Part shown: piece by piece, positions 1-9,970 of the stretch
Layout of the letters: each line of letters starts with the position of its first letter
Position numbering within the stretch: position 1 is the first letter of the stretch
Source: Jimgerdemannia flammicorona
Taxonomy: Eukaryota > Mucoromycota > Endogonomycetes > Endogonales > Endogonaceae
Length of the DNA stretch: 23,650 nucleotides
Assembly (NCBI GenBank): GCA_003990745.1
Contig: RBNI01001219.1
Span: forward strand, 1-23,650
Direction of reading: 5' to 3'
Program-made: the position numbers and the translations under genes
The notes under the pieces: model-generated
The model's database searches: none
What the model was told of the DNA's origin: nothing
What the model saw: only the letters and a program-made list of their open reading frames with translations

Positions 1-699
1 TACACCTTGCCATCGGAATCGAAATCCCTCCAAACACCACACCCTTCTCCACTGCCTCCAGTAGCAAACCCTCCTCTTCAAACCCCACCTCAACTGCCTC
101 CAGCTTCTTCAAAAACTTAACCGAGGCTGCTCCTTTCACCTCACTGACCAACAGCCCCAGCACCATCTTTGCCGTCACTGCCAAGCCACGGAAGCACATT
201 GTGACGGCAAATTCCGATCGAGATTTCTTGAGTAACGGGGCCGCCACCAGTCCCGTCACACCATCAGCCAGGTCCCAGGGTCCTGCGCCGCTCCCCTGAT
301 GAGGTCCCCCATCAGCCATCACATCTGGATTTTTTCCAGATTGCCCATCACACTGCCATCAGCAGTCACCGCCTCAGCCACTACACTGCCGGCCCCACTA
401 TGCAGACCCCCCAGAGGGGAGGCCTCCTTGCTGCTCGAGGCAGCAGCTGCCTTCCCCAGCTCCAGCCATCCATCCAGTCCGGTCATCTGCTTCCCCATCC
501 TGACCTTGTCCGCAAAGGTCATCCTCCCTCCCCCCTGTGGCCTTGCACCTCCTCTGCCACCTCCTCCAGCCCCGCGTCCTCACATCGAAGTGCTCGGCAT
601 GCCAAGACCAGCACCCCGACCCCCCCCCACATGTTGCCAGTCAAAGGCACTGGGTCCCCCCTGCCCAGTACACTCACCAGAATGCACATTGCTCGCCAT
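1..699 (-). pseudogene. LINE ORF1 (Gag-like, nucleic-acid-binding ORF1p), 5' part, broken
   Basis: ORF1 proteins of such LINEs coat the element RNA. I chose the ATG at 699-697 because the frame is shared with copy 2 from its ATG at 2831. The first 39 codons are Gly-rich. An in-frame TGA at 582-580 (probably from CGA) precedes a Gly/Arg-rich stretch and a conserved FADKV block near 520. The frame is lost near 335, where this copy has A6 and copy 2 has A7 in the same run; beyond it, another frame matches copy 2 through the TMCFRGL block near 185. No zinc knuckle is visible in the part present. The reading frame opposite (299-820 plus) is an antisense shadow. Pseudogene status follows from the stop and the frameshift. 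Confidence 0.8.
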
Positions 700-780
700 C
701 TTGAGAGCACCGATACTTGAAGATGTTGCCGAAAGTGTTGTCAGAATCTTGTATCACCCGAATGTTACAGGTGAAAGGGG
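1..780 (-). mobile_element. LINE (APE-type non-LTR retrotransposon), 5' end, copy 1, runs off the left edge
   Basis: Read on the minus strand, this is the 5' UTR and the start of ORF1 of the same LINE family as the full copy at 2761-8569. The two copies align from their first bases: complement of 780 leftward against 2761 rightward, both beginning with a C-rich CCTTTCAC block followed by a conserved GTAACATTC stretch. The 5' end at 780 abuts Ty3/gypsy integrase sequence at 781, so this LINE inserted into that element. The rest of the LINE, its poly-A and the other target-site copy lie outside the window. This copy keeps many CpG sites, unlike the decayed gypsy beside it, and appears younger or less mutated. 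Confidence 0.9.
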
Positions 781-1510
781 ATGGAAGCAGGATCTCTTAA
801 GGAGACTATTATATAGTTAATTGCTAATTTCTTCTACAAAGGAATCATCTGCTAATTCAAGACTCCAATGCAAGTAACTACAGATAAAGGAACAGAATTT
901 ATAAATCAGTTCTTTGAGACTCTTTATAAGAAGTATAAGATCTAGTATATTTGGACTATAGCCTATTATCTTCAGAGAAATGGACAAGTAGAAAGAACTA
1001 ACAAGGCTCTCAAGAATGTCATTATCAAGATTTACAATAACTATGAAAACTGAGATTACTATCTGCCAATAGTATTATCTGCTCTCCAAGATATCTGATT
1101 ACAAAGTATCTATTTCATCTTTTGAGGAATACTATTTAGAGAAGAAAGTTCTCAAGAAATCCTATTATCTAATAGAGATACTATATAGAAATATATAGAT
1201 ACTGAGATATAGAGACTACACTAAATTAGGAAAAAGGCTGAGAATTATATAACAAAGATATAGACTCTATAGTAGAATAATATAGTAAAAATTTACAAAC
1301 TCCTAGAGATTATTAAGATAGAAGAGAAAGTCCTAGTATATCAGAATATAGAAGAAGTCTCATAGTTATAGAAATTAGAGCCTAAGTAGGAAAAATCTTA
1401 TCTTGTGCAAGATATAAAAAGAACTATCTTTTGGCTATAAAAACTGTTAGATATAATTATTCTCACCACTATTTATCAAAACTAGCTCAAGAAGTATTAT
1501 GATCAATTAA
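781..1510 (+). pseudogene. Ty3/gypsy integrase, catalytic core and C-terminus (copy A), broken
   Basis: Integrase joins the element cDNA to host DNA. The frame starting at 781 holds the second catalytic Asp (GAT, 883-885, in TTDKGTEF) and the catalytic Glu (GAA, 991-993, in NGQVERTN). They are exactly 36 codons apart, as in the D,D(35)E signature. The first Asp lies upstream of the LINE insertion and outside the window. Stops interrupt the frame from about 816 onward and become dense after 1090. Compared with copy B, this copy keeps the catalytic Glu, which copy B has lost to Lys. The C-terminal segment extends to about 1510 by alignment with 21100-21470 and cannot encode a product. Confidence 0.85.
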
Positions 1511-1999
1511 TGAGATAATGCTATAGCCCTCAAGATTACTAGTACTATACAATGAGCTATAGAAAGGCAGTAGTGTTCTACTGAGTCACTGACTATAGAG
1601 GAATTCTTTAATAGTATCCAGAGTATAGTATAGATATAGTTATCATAAGTTTTATATTTCAAGATCTACTAGAACCAGACCAAGTTTCAGAAATACTTTA
1701 AGTTGAGACAGCTACTAAATTCAAAGCCAGAAATGGAAAAAGAAGATTAGATTAGGGAATGTTAACTCTCTTATACTCAGATCACTATTACTAAAAAAGT
1801 ATATAAGTTTTAAAAAGGATGAATCAGCCCTAGCTCATTTCTGAGGAATAGCTTCAAGAGGCTTTAGATATATCAAAAGACAATATTAGAAGAATATAAT
1901 AATACAAATTATACAGTATATATAAAAAGATTTAACTAATCAAGACTTAAAAGTTTGAATAGGATATTTTAGAGATAAATTATCTGTTCAGTAGGAAGT
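1511..1999 (+). other. Post-integrase region of gypsy copy A, no recognisable domain
   Basis: This stretch aligns with 21470-21922 in copy B and so belongs to the element rather than to host DNA. Reading frames are shredded by stops. I see no chromodomain or envelope-like membrane segment. A purine-rich GTAGGAAG just before 2000 occupies the place of the polypurine tract. Confidence 0.6.
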
Positions 2000-2219
2000 T
2001 GTGATAGTTAATCCAAATTAGTAATATGAATTAGAGAAATAGACATTTGATTGTAGTACTGAATCAAATTTCCAAATATAGTATAGTCTTATAAATAGAG
2101 TTATTTCTAATATAAAAAACTTTGGTAACTACTAAAGATTCCACAGATGTTGAAATATTTGTAATTATCAAAATTCTAGCAGATGTCAAAATATTCAATA
2201 CTTATAAAGAGTAACTCAT

Positions 2220-2310
<91 letters not shown>

Positions 2311-2556
2311 TAGAAAATATAGTCATAACTTAGCTATCTTATAGCTAGCAAATCTCTATAAATATCTATTTAGAGTGAATAAATCTCAGATAAAAATAGT
2401 TCAAAATAAAGAGAAAGTAAGAGAATTAGTAAGCCAATAGGCAGATAGACTTCAAACTCATCTACTTCATTCTGAGAACTCTGCAGTCAAAAAAGATTAA
2501 GTTTTTAAAATATAGAAATCTGACATACTTTACAGTTATATATTTACTATATTATA
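2000..2556 (+). repeat. 3' LTR of gypsy copy A, interrupted by a poly-A insertion
   Basis: It aligns with the two LTRs of copy B (13619-14089 and 21923-22402). It starts TGTGATAG, matching the expected TG end, and ends CTATATTATA where copy B has CTATGTTACA, as expected after C-to-T decay. The conserved TATA box is at 2357-2364. Without the 80-A run and one copy of the 12-bp duplication the length is about 464 bp, close to the 471 and 480 bp of the other LTRs. Confidence 0.88.
2210..2313 (+). mobile_element. Poly-A (80 A) insertion with 12-bp flanking duplication: tail-only LINE insertion
   Basis: A run of exactly 80 A (2223-2302) sits inside the LTR. It is flanked by AGTAACTCATAG (2210-2221) and AGTAACTTATAG (2302-2313), which differ by one transition. 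The other two LTRs have this 12-mer once (13826-13837 and 22137-22148) and no A run. The structure fits target-primed reverse transcription that copied only the poly-A tail of a LINE RNA, or of another RNA mobilised by it. Replication slippage of a short A run would not explain the duplicated flank. Confidence 0.75.
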
Positions 2557-2745
2557 ATATATAGTAGTTAAGTTATAAGTCATTTATCAGATATTTATAT
2601 CTATATTATTAATAATATTATTAAAAGTAATTATTATTATTATTATTATTAAGTACTTACCTAAAAAGTAACTATTAATCATATTTGAAAATTAGATTTA
2701 GATATTATATATAATCAAATATTTATGTTTTGATTATTTTTAATT
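2557..2745. other. AT-rich spacer with a short TTA microsatellite
   Basis: This lies between the end of gypsy copy A and the LINE target site. It holds a pure TTA/ATT run at 2629-2652 and otherwise only A/T-rich low-complexity DNA, with no coding potential. Confidence 0.7.
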
Positions 2746-2760
2746 TAGATTATATATTAT
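2746..2760 (+). repeat. Target-site duplication, left copy (15 bp)
   Basis: TAGATTATATATTAT is repeated without mismatch at 8570-8584, directly after the LINE poly-A tail. It fixes the two ends of the LINE insertion. Confidence 0.92.
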
Positions 2761-2830
2761 CACCTTTCACTGGTAACATTCAGGTGATACAAGACTCAGA
2801 CAATACTTTTTACAATGTTTTTGGTGATAG

Positions 2831-4757
2831 ATGACTATCAACATAGACAGCAATAATCGAACTGGTGAGTATGCTGGCCAGGGGGGCAGTGGTACCTTTG
2901 GCTGGTAGTAAGTGGAGAGGAGAGGAGATGGTTTGGGGATGCCAGGGGCCTTGATGGCTGGCTGAGGCTCTGGTGGTGGAGGGAGGGGTAGCCTGAGGCA
3001 ATAAGGAGGGGAGAGGTCAACCTTTGCTGACAAAATCAAGATAGGGAGAATGGCCTTGGGTCTGAATGGTTGGCTAGGCCTGGGGAAGGTATCGATGGCT
3101 GCTGCTGGGGGACAGAGAGGAGTGCCCAGGGGAGTGTCTAGTGGTAGGAGAGGCGGAGGAGTAGGGGCTGGAGATGTGACTATTGATGGAGCTGTGATGG
3201 GGGATCTGGAAAAAAATCCAGAGGTGACAGCAGTTGCTGGTTCAGGACAGAGGGTGGGCACAAGGCCCAGGGACCTGGCAGATGGGGTGATGGCCATGGT
3301 GTTGGCACTGTTACTCAGAAATCAAGGTTGGAATTTACCATCACAATGTGTTTCAGGGGCTTGGTTGTGACTGTGAGGATGATCTTAGGGCTGGTGGCAC
3401 AAGAGAAAAAAGGGGCAGCATCAGTGAAGTTTTTGAAGGGGAAAGAAGGGGTCAAGGTGGGGTTTGAGAAAGAAGAAGCATTGCTGGCTGCCATGGAGAA
3501 GGAGGTAACAGTGGGTGGAGTTGTGGTCCCTATGGCCAGATACATATACTGGGACCCCCAAGTAGTGTAGTTGACAGTGTTGGATCTTCCTATGGTATCA
3601 AGGGAGAGGGCTAGGGAGTTGATTGTGGAGGCATCAAGGAGTATAGAGAGATTGTAGATATCAGGTTCAAGGTCTGGAAGGGTATGGAGCTCTGGACTGG
3701 TGACATTGACATCTGGGTGAGGCTGGCTGGGAAGGAGAACACAGGGAAGACGAGGGACTGGCTGGCAACTCTGAAGTGGGGACCGGTGGAGTACAAGGTC
3801 ATGAGGGTGAGGGGGACTCAGGAAGAGGAGGAAGACTTGCTTGATGCTCTGGAGGATCTGGAAGGAGCAGTCAAGAGGAGAAGATTGGCTTGGAAAGAGT
3901 ATGAGGCCAGGACAGTGGTAGAAGTAGTCAATGGGAAGAGGGTCAGGATGGATCAGGTGATCTGGGAGAAAATGCAGGGGAGGAAAATCCAGAAGGAGCT
4001 GCTGGCGAAGTTGGGCAGTGGTGGGGCAGGCAGCAGCACAGGGGATGGGAAAGCAGGATTGCGGGAGAGTGCCTGGGCAGGGGGAAGCGGGATGATCCAA
4101 GGAGGGGTATAGGATGGATTGCAAGAGGAGAGGGAAGGCAGTGTGGAGGCAGATGTGGAAATGAGCAAAGGAGTATACCCTCAGTATAGTGTCCCAAGTG
4201 GGGCAGGGGGAGAGGAGGAGTTACTGGATATTCCAGATGAGGAGTGGGATGAGTCAGTGAGGAGGAGTGCTTTGGTGGATCCAGAGGTGGGGGGTGGTTG
4301 GATTGCCCAGAGTGTGGTGGAGGCAGTGGATGAGGAGAAGTGACTGTAGTAGACTCTGGAAGGGGTGGCAGTGGAGGAGCTGGGGGGAGAGGACTTCTGG
4401 GTTACAGAAGAGAGGCATTGGGAGGAAATCCTTTAGGGAGAGGAAGTTCTGAGGAAGGTGAGGAATGAGATCCTAGTAGTCCTATTGGAATCAGTTGAAT
4501 ACCAAGTCGATGATCAGAGAGAGGAGGAACTTAGGGAGATTGTGAATGACCAGGCAGCATACTTGTGGGACTCGAGGAAGGGATTGTAGAAGTGGAGAGT
4601 GGTCTGCACAGACTACCAGTCAGAGATGGAGGTGGTGGATGGAGTAGAATGTCAGAAAATCTTAGAGGCATTGAATGCTCAGGCTGTTGCAGAGGGTGAC
4701 TTGAAAGCAGAGTAGTGCTTGGATCTGGCTGGGGATGAGATAAGTATGGATTACTAG
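2831..4757 (+). pseudogene. LINE ORF1 (Gag-like ORF1p), frameshifted
   Basis: ORF1p binds the element RNA to form the particle that carries ORF2p. I start it at the ATG at 2831 because copy 1 has the equivalent start in the same frame. The N-terminal part (2831-3320) is Gly-rich with several in-frame stops, including a TAG-TAA pair near 2897. A one-base deletion near 3315 relative to copy 1 shifts the frame for the TMCFRGL block (3346-3366). Another shift near 3690 leads to a long acidic and basic stretch (3690-4112) with a Glu run and clusters of Lys/Arg, probably coiled coil. The acidic C-terminus continues in that frame, with stops, to TAG at 4713 or 4755. No CCHC knuckle is visible. The large open frame opposite (3315-4124 minus) is an antisense shadow. 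Confidence 0.75.
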
Positions 4758-4789
4758 GCTGGAATTTCAAATTCAAACATTTTTTCAAT

Positions 4790-7700
4790 ATGAACAATAC
4801 AACTAGAATATTCTCTTTGAATGTGAATGGGTTACAGGGGGCAGCTAGGAGGAAGTACATATTTGGATAGCTAAAGGGACTGGATGTGGATCTTTTCTTG
4901 CTACAGGATGTCCATTATGAGGTAGATGTGGACTTACAGGATTGGACTAAGGAATGGGGGGGGGCTGTGGTATGGATGGGGAGGGTGGGTATCCTTGTTC
5001 AAAAAGGAATGGTGGACATTGGAGACATTGGACATTGGGGGTCTCGATTGATGTGGGGAGTGTGGAAGAGGCCTGGATGGAATCTGTTGACAGTTGGGTC
5101 ATATTACTACCCAGCAGAGAGAGGGGAATGGGTGGATTGGATTCACAGTTTGAAGGAGGCCAGTGTCTTGGATGAAGTTGGGTTGGACTGTATGGGGGGT
5201 GACTTCAACATAGTATGGGATAAGGGGATGGACAGGACAGATGGAGGGAGAGAAATGAGGAGCAAGAGTGGTGGGTTGGATGACTGGTTGGAGATTGAGA
5301 GGCTGAGTTCTTTGGTTGACTCAGGGAGATAGTTTTGGGATGATTGTCGAATCTATACTCACTGGGCAGCAGGGCTGGGCTCCAGAATAGACTGGATTTT
5401 GATGGCAGATTGCTGGGGAGCAGATGTCTGGACAATGCTGGAGGTGGTTTGGTGTCCGTGGTCAGATCACTGAGGTCTGCTAGGAGGGGGGAGGTTTGGG
5501 GGAAGTGGAGATGGACCTGGACATTGGCAACTAAATTCTTCTTTGTTGAAGGATGGGGTTTTGTGGGTAGACTGGAAAAAGGAGGTTATTGGGAATATTG
5601 AGAGATGGTGGGACCAGGGCCTGATAATTGGGGACCACTAGAGGAGGCTGAAGGCGAGTGCTCAGGGGTACTGGAGGGAAGCTGGGAAAGGAAGGTGTGC
5701 CCAATGATAGTGGGGGGTGCTATGGGCCTTGCAGCGATTAGCAGCACTCATGGAGAGATGGGCAGGGGTGCTAGAAGATTGGGAGATGACAGACTGGCAT
5801 ATTGTGAGGATCTAGAAGGAAGTTGAGGAGCTTCAGGAAGTGTTAAGAAGGGAGAAGGAGGTTCGGCTGAAGGGGATGGTGGCATGGCTGTGGTAGCAGG
5901 GGCTTGAGGAGGGAGAGAGACCTACTAGGTTTTTATTGCAGATGTTACAAGTATGACAAATGAAGCAGCAGTGGGATAGAGTTCTGAATGTGGATGGAGA
6001 GATGGTGGTGGGGACTCCAGCAATTCTGGGATTGCTGCGGACCTGTTGGGAGGATCTGTGGAGCAAGGAGAAAGGGGGGGAGGATGCTTTGAATGTTGAG
6101 AGGCAGCTGGGGGATTGACATCCAGACCCTGCAATAGGCCTGGGGACTTTGGGGGACCTGGTGAGAGGAGAGGAGATTTGCAAGGTTTTGGCTATGACAA
6201 GTAAGGGAATGGCTCCAGGGGAGGATGGACTTCCCTGGGATTTTTGGAAGAAGATGGCTGGAGTGGGTAAGGTATTGGAGAAAATGACAGATATGTGTAG
6301 TGAGGTTCTTTGGTCTGGAACTTGGATTGGGGGCCAGCACCTAGGGCTGGTCTCCTTGCTCTACAAGGATAAGGGGAGATGGGAAGATTGGAAGAACTGG
6401 TGGCCAATCATGCTGCTTGACATGGACTGCAAACTAGTGACAAAGATATTGGTGATGAGGCTGCAGGGAATTGCTCAGCAAGTGCTTGGTGTGGAGTAAT
6501 GAGGATTTGTTGGTGGCCAGTTGATCTGTGATGGGATAGCTTGGGTACATGGTGTGATTGAAGGGGCCAGGGTGGCAGGGATGGATGGCCAATTGGTCTT
6601 TTTGGATCAGGAGAAGACATCTGATAGAGTGAGGAGGATCTGGTTAGAGGAGGGAGTGTTGAAACAGATTGTTGTTCCCCTGGGGTTCTGTGGATCATTG
6701 ATCAGCCTTTTGGAAAACAGTCAGGCTGCATTGGTAGTCAATGGCCACAGGGGGGTAGCCTTTCCTCTTGGTTGTGGGGTGCCACGAGGTGACCCTTTAT
6801 CACCCATCTTATATGCCCTCTCTCTGGAGCCCCTTCTGGACAGGATCCGGTGTCGAATTGGGGGGTTGGACATTCTAGGGATAAATTGGAAGGTGGGGCC
6901 CTTTGCAGATGACATGGTGGTTGGACTGGGCTTATTGGCAGATGTGGGGGAATTATGAAGGTCTGTTGATTGGTATGAGAGGGGATCTGGTACTAAACTC
7001 AATTAGCACAAATGTGAGACTCTGGTGTTAGGTGGTGGAATCATTGGTGACAACATAATTGGGATAGTGGTGCCAGCAGGAGAGCCAGTACATTACTTGA
7101 GGATCTACTTCTCAATGTTTGGGTCACTTCTCCCCCATGCATGGTGGGACCAACAACTTCTAGAGTGGGGAAATGTGCTTCAGTGATAGGGTAGTCGGCA
7201 TATATCCTTGGCAGGAAGGGTGATGGTACTGAATGTATATTGGCTGCTGAAGCTGTGGTATGTGGGGTATCATCTGGACTTCTTAGCTTGGGTGGTCAGG
7301 GGGCTGTTGAAGATGGTGAGATCGTGGATCTGGAGAGGGTGGCAAAGTCAAATAGGTTGGGAGGTTCTTACTCTTCCAGTGGAAAGAGGTGGGCTGGGTT
7401 TAGTGAACTTTACCAAATGGCTTCATTGCTTGAGAGTCTGGTGGCTGAGGAGGGTGAGTGAGCTGAGGGGCCAGAAGTGGGTACCACTTATGCAGAGGAT
7501 GTGGGAGATCCAGTATTCTCCTCATGGAGCTTCTGGTGACCTGCTTGCGATGGTGGCCATAGATGGGAGCAGGAGGATGCAGTATAAGGGCTTTTGGTGG
7601 GGGGTGGTGAATGGTGCTAAGAGAATTAGACTTTGGTGGTGGGGTGATGAAGGAGAGGAGAATTGGGGACCATGGATATGGCAATGGAACAGGCTACTGC

Positions 7701-8437
7701 TGGGCAGTATTTTGGTGGAGGATTTCCAGCTTGGCAATGGTATAGAGTGTTTGTAGGGCTTGGGTGGTAATCTTTGGCCTGAAGCCTGGCAGAGGATTGG
7801 GATTGGCAAGGAGTGGGACTGGAATGATCTCTGGCTTTGGAGTAAGCAGGTGATGCAGTGGCTGCCTCCTAAGTTCTGGGTGATATGGTGGCAAGTTCTA
7901 TAGCAGAATGTAATATTGAACTATCAGTCTGGGCACTTGGTGGCAGGTGGCACATTTGAGTATAAGGAATGTTTCGAGGTTAGACAGGAAGGGGGAGTGA
8001 TACAAACATCTGAACATTGGCTTAGTGAGTGTAACATTTTGGGGGTATTTTGGGAGCATATTGAGGATTAGTTGGAGCTGTAAGCCCTGGAGAGGGGGGA
8101 AGGGGAGAGATGGGAAGAGCTCCACTGAAGGCTGGTTGGAGGGGTTGGGGATGAATGGCTGACCCTTGGTTGGGCTCTGGCTATATGGAATGGCTGGGTA
8201 TTGGGTACATGTATTTGAGGAAGACCAGCGGGTTGGGGTTGGAGATAGGGTGGTATGTTGGGAATAGTTATTATTGGATGTTTTGAATGGCTGGTAGCAA
8301 GGATGGGGGCCAGGTGGGGGGAGTTGCCAAGGTTTGGTACAGTATATCTCCTAGAAAAGTGATGGGAGGATTCAGGTAGTGGGTGGCTGGATTGTCCTCT
8401 GGCAAGGGGGGTATGGAGAGAGAAGAAGCAGATCTAA
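4790..8437 (+). pseudogene. LINE ORF2: AP-type endonuclease plus reverse transcriptase, single frame with many stops
   Basis: The product nicks the target DNA and copies the RNA from that nick. The ATG at 4790 opens a frame that stays in phase to a TAA at 8435-8437 (about 1215 codons), interrupted only by substitutions, e.g. TAG at 4868 and near 5330. Endonuclease motifs in order: SLNVNGL near residue 10, LLQDVH (Asp where Glu is usual), GGDFNIVWD near 5200, SRIDWIL near 5390, and WSDH near 5465. RT motifs: APGEDGLP near 6210, NWWPIMLLDMD near 6398 and GVPRGDPLSPILY near 6778. The catalytic FADD is at 6902-6913. Downstream, GGLGLVNF near 7390 is the usual LINE thumb block. Near 8000 there is a Cys...His-x4-Cys remnant of the C-terminal zinc motif. 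I see no RNase H domain. Confidence 0.92.
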
Positions 8438-8518
8438 GGGGTATTGGTTGAGGGAATGAAGTGATATTGTATCATTATAATTATTGATAGCATAATAAAG
8501 GGAAGTCCAAGTGACTAT

Positions 8519-8569
8519 AAAAAAAAATAAAAATAAAAAAAAAAAAAAAAAAAAAAAAATAAAAAAAAA
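8519..8569 (+). repeat. A-rich 3' tail of the LINE
   Basis: A long A tract with four scattered T residues, ending exactly at the right copy of the target-site duplication. It marks the 3' end used to prime reverse transcription. Confidence 0.9.
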
Positions 8570-8584
8570 TAGATTATATATTAT
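8570..8584 (+). repeat. Target-site duplication, right copy (15 bp)
   Basis: Identical to 2746-2760. The A tail before it and the 5' end of the element after the left copy show that the LINE is complete at both ends. Confidence 0.92.
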
Positions 8585-9315
8585 ATTATATAATATTAAA
8601 GTTAAATAAATACAAATATATAATTATTAAAATAAATAAGTAGATAATATATAGTATAAAATAGTTTTAAATATAATTTAACTTAATTAATTAAGTATTA
8701 GTAAATTAAAAATACATAAATACTTTAGATCTATATGAATATTACTTGTATTAATATTGTTAATAATTACTATAAATAAAAATTCTATTCTAAATATTTA
8801 TAACAAAATTACTTTTCTTACTATAAGAGAAATATCTAAATATTATTAGAAATACTGATATTTATATTATATCTATTATATACTAAGATTTAACAATTTC
8901 TCTTTTATATAAAATACTAATTTTATTTATAATAAATATGTAAATATTAACTTAATTATATTTAAAGATTTAAAATATTTATATAATATTAATTTTTATA
9001 TATTACTTTAATATATTATATATTTATATATTTATATTTTAAAATAAATAATTATTTATTATTATTATTATTATTATTATTTAATAATGTAATAATATAA
9101 TAATTAAACATAACATAAACTAACTATTAAATTAAGTTGTAAAATATTATTATATTAGATATTTTTTTAATATTATTTTTAATATCTAAAATAATAAATA
9201 TTTATATTTTATAAATTTTATATAATATAGTAGAACATACAATATATTATAACATATATGGATTACTATTTAATTTTTTATATTTGGTAATCACTATATT
9301 TTACATTTTCTTATT
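8585..9315. other. Extremely AT-rich, gene-free DNA
   Basis: This stretch is almost entirely A and T, with many stops in all frames and a TTA microsatellite at 9051-9085. It was continuous with 2557-2745 before the LINE inserted. I see no recognisable transposon motif left in it. It ends abruptly near 9316, where CpG-containing DNA begins. Confidence 0.75.
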
Positions 9316-9970
9316 ATCTGTTGATGTGGCTGGAGAGTTTATAATTGACGATTCTGTCATGTGATCCATCACCTGATGCATTCATTTTTTGAGTATTTGC
9401 GTAGATTTAATATATTCGTGCACGATTCGGCCGCAGTAACTCCATGATAGATATGTATTCACCAAAATAGGCGTATATAATCGGCATTCAATGCTCTCCG
9501 TAGAATATACTGGAGAATGCCCATATTATGTCCTAGGCATTCGACTAAATTGTCTCAGGTGTGTCTTATAGGTATATCGCAATCGGGCATATCTCCCAAG
9601 GTCCTGAGTAAAATACAGGTGTTTGTAATTTTCCAAAACTAATGACATCGGCTTCCAAGGAAGAACGTTGGCTCTGCGGTTGTTCAATGTTCAATTTTCA
9701 TTAAGGCGAAGGAAAGGGATTCGTTACGCGAATGTTAATAGTTCGATGATCGTTCTCTTGTAAAGGCATTATTGGCTGCGGCGAATAAGCCTTACGCATG
9801 CATGGGGTTTTAAATGTGCGTTGGGGTTAAGTCTATCTTCCAATGAAAGAAATGGGAGCTGCCCTCGTTTTTTATTAAGGTTTCACAGACACAAGCCACC
9901 GATTGCGTGTCTGACTGACGATAATCGGGTTTGACCCGAAAAGGACGGACCCGGCAAGATGACGAGGCGA
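9316..9970. other. Ordinary-composition intergenic DNA with one imperfect hairpin
   Basis: Base composition returns to normal with CpG present. No open frame or RNA gene stands out. GGCATTC (9483-9489) plus CTCC (9495-9498) pair with GGAGAATGCC (9512-9521), giving a bulged hairpin whose function is unknown. Confidence 0.5.

Larger units (their letters stand above)
781..2556 (+). mobile_element. Ty3/gypsy LTR retrotransposon, 3' remnant (copy A): integrase to 3' LTR
   Basis: This is the right-hand part of an LTR element whose left part is displaced by the LINE insertion ending at 780. The first bases at 781 encode integrase residues matching 20780 onward in copy B, and the homology continues through the post-integrase region to the LTR at 2000-2556. 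It is AT-rich, nearly free of CpG, and full of TAG and TAA codons, so it is an old copy decayed by C-to-T change. It is the same family as the element at 13619-22402 and lies in the same orientation. Confidence 0.9.
2761..8569 (+). mobile_element. Full-length LINE (APE-type non-LTR retrotransposon), copy 2
   Basis: The element is about 5.8 kb and has the complete LINE layout: a 70-bp 5' UTR, ORF1 (2831-4757), ORF2 (4790-8437) with an endonuclease followed by reverse transcriptase, a short 3' UTR, and an A-rich tail (8519-8569). A perfect 15-bp duplication flanks it. It is G-rich on the coding strand and moderate in GC, in sharp contrast to the AT-rich target around it, so it landed after that DNA had decayed. 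CpG is sparse compared with copy 1. Both ORFs have stops and ORF1 has frameshifts, so it is not autonomous. A Tad-like assignment is likely from the fungal setting but not shown by the sequence. Confidence 0.95.

Noticed and set aside
299..820. A Pro/Ser-rich plus-strand open frame, with a look-alike at 2767-3297 on the minus strand
   Set aside because: Their similarity only reflects the shared LINE 5' sequence; both are antisense to ORF1.
3315..4124. A 269-codon open frame on the minus strand
   Set aside because: It is antisense to LINE ORF1, which is supported by homology between the two LINE copies; the frame is open because the sense strand is G-rich and poor in TTA, CTA and TCA.
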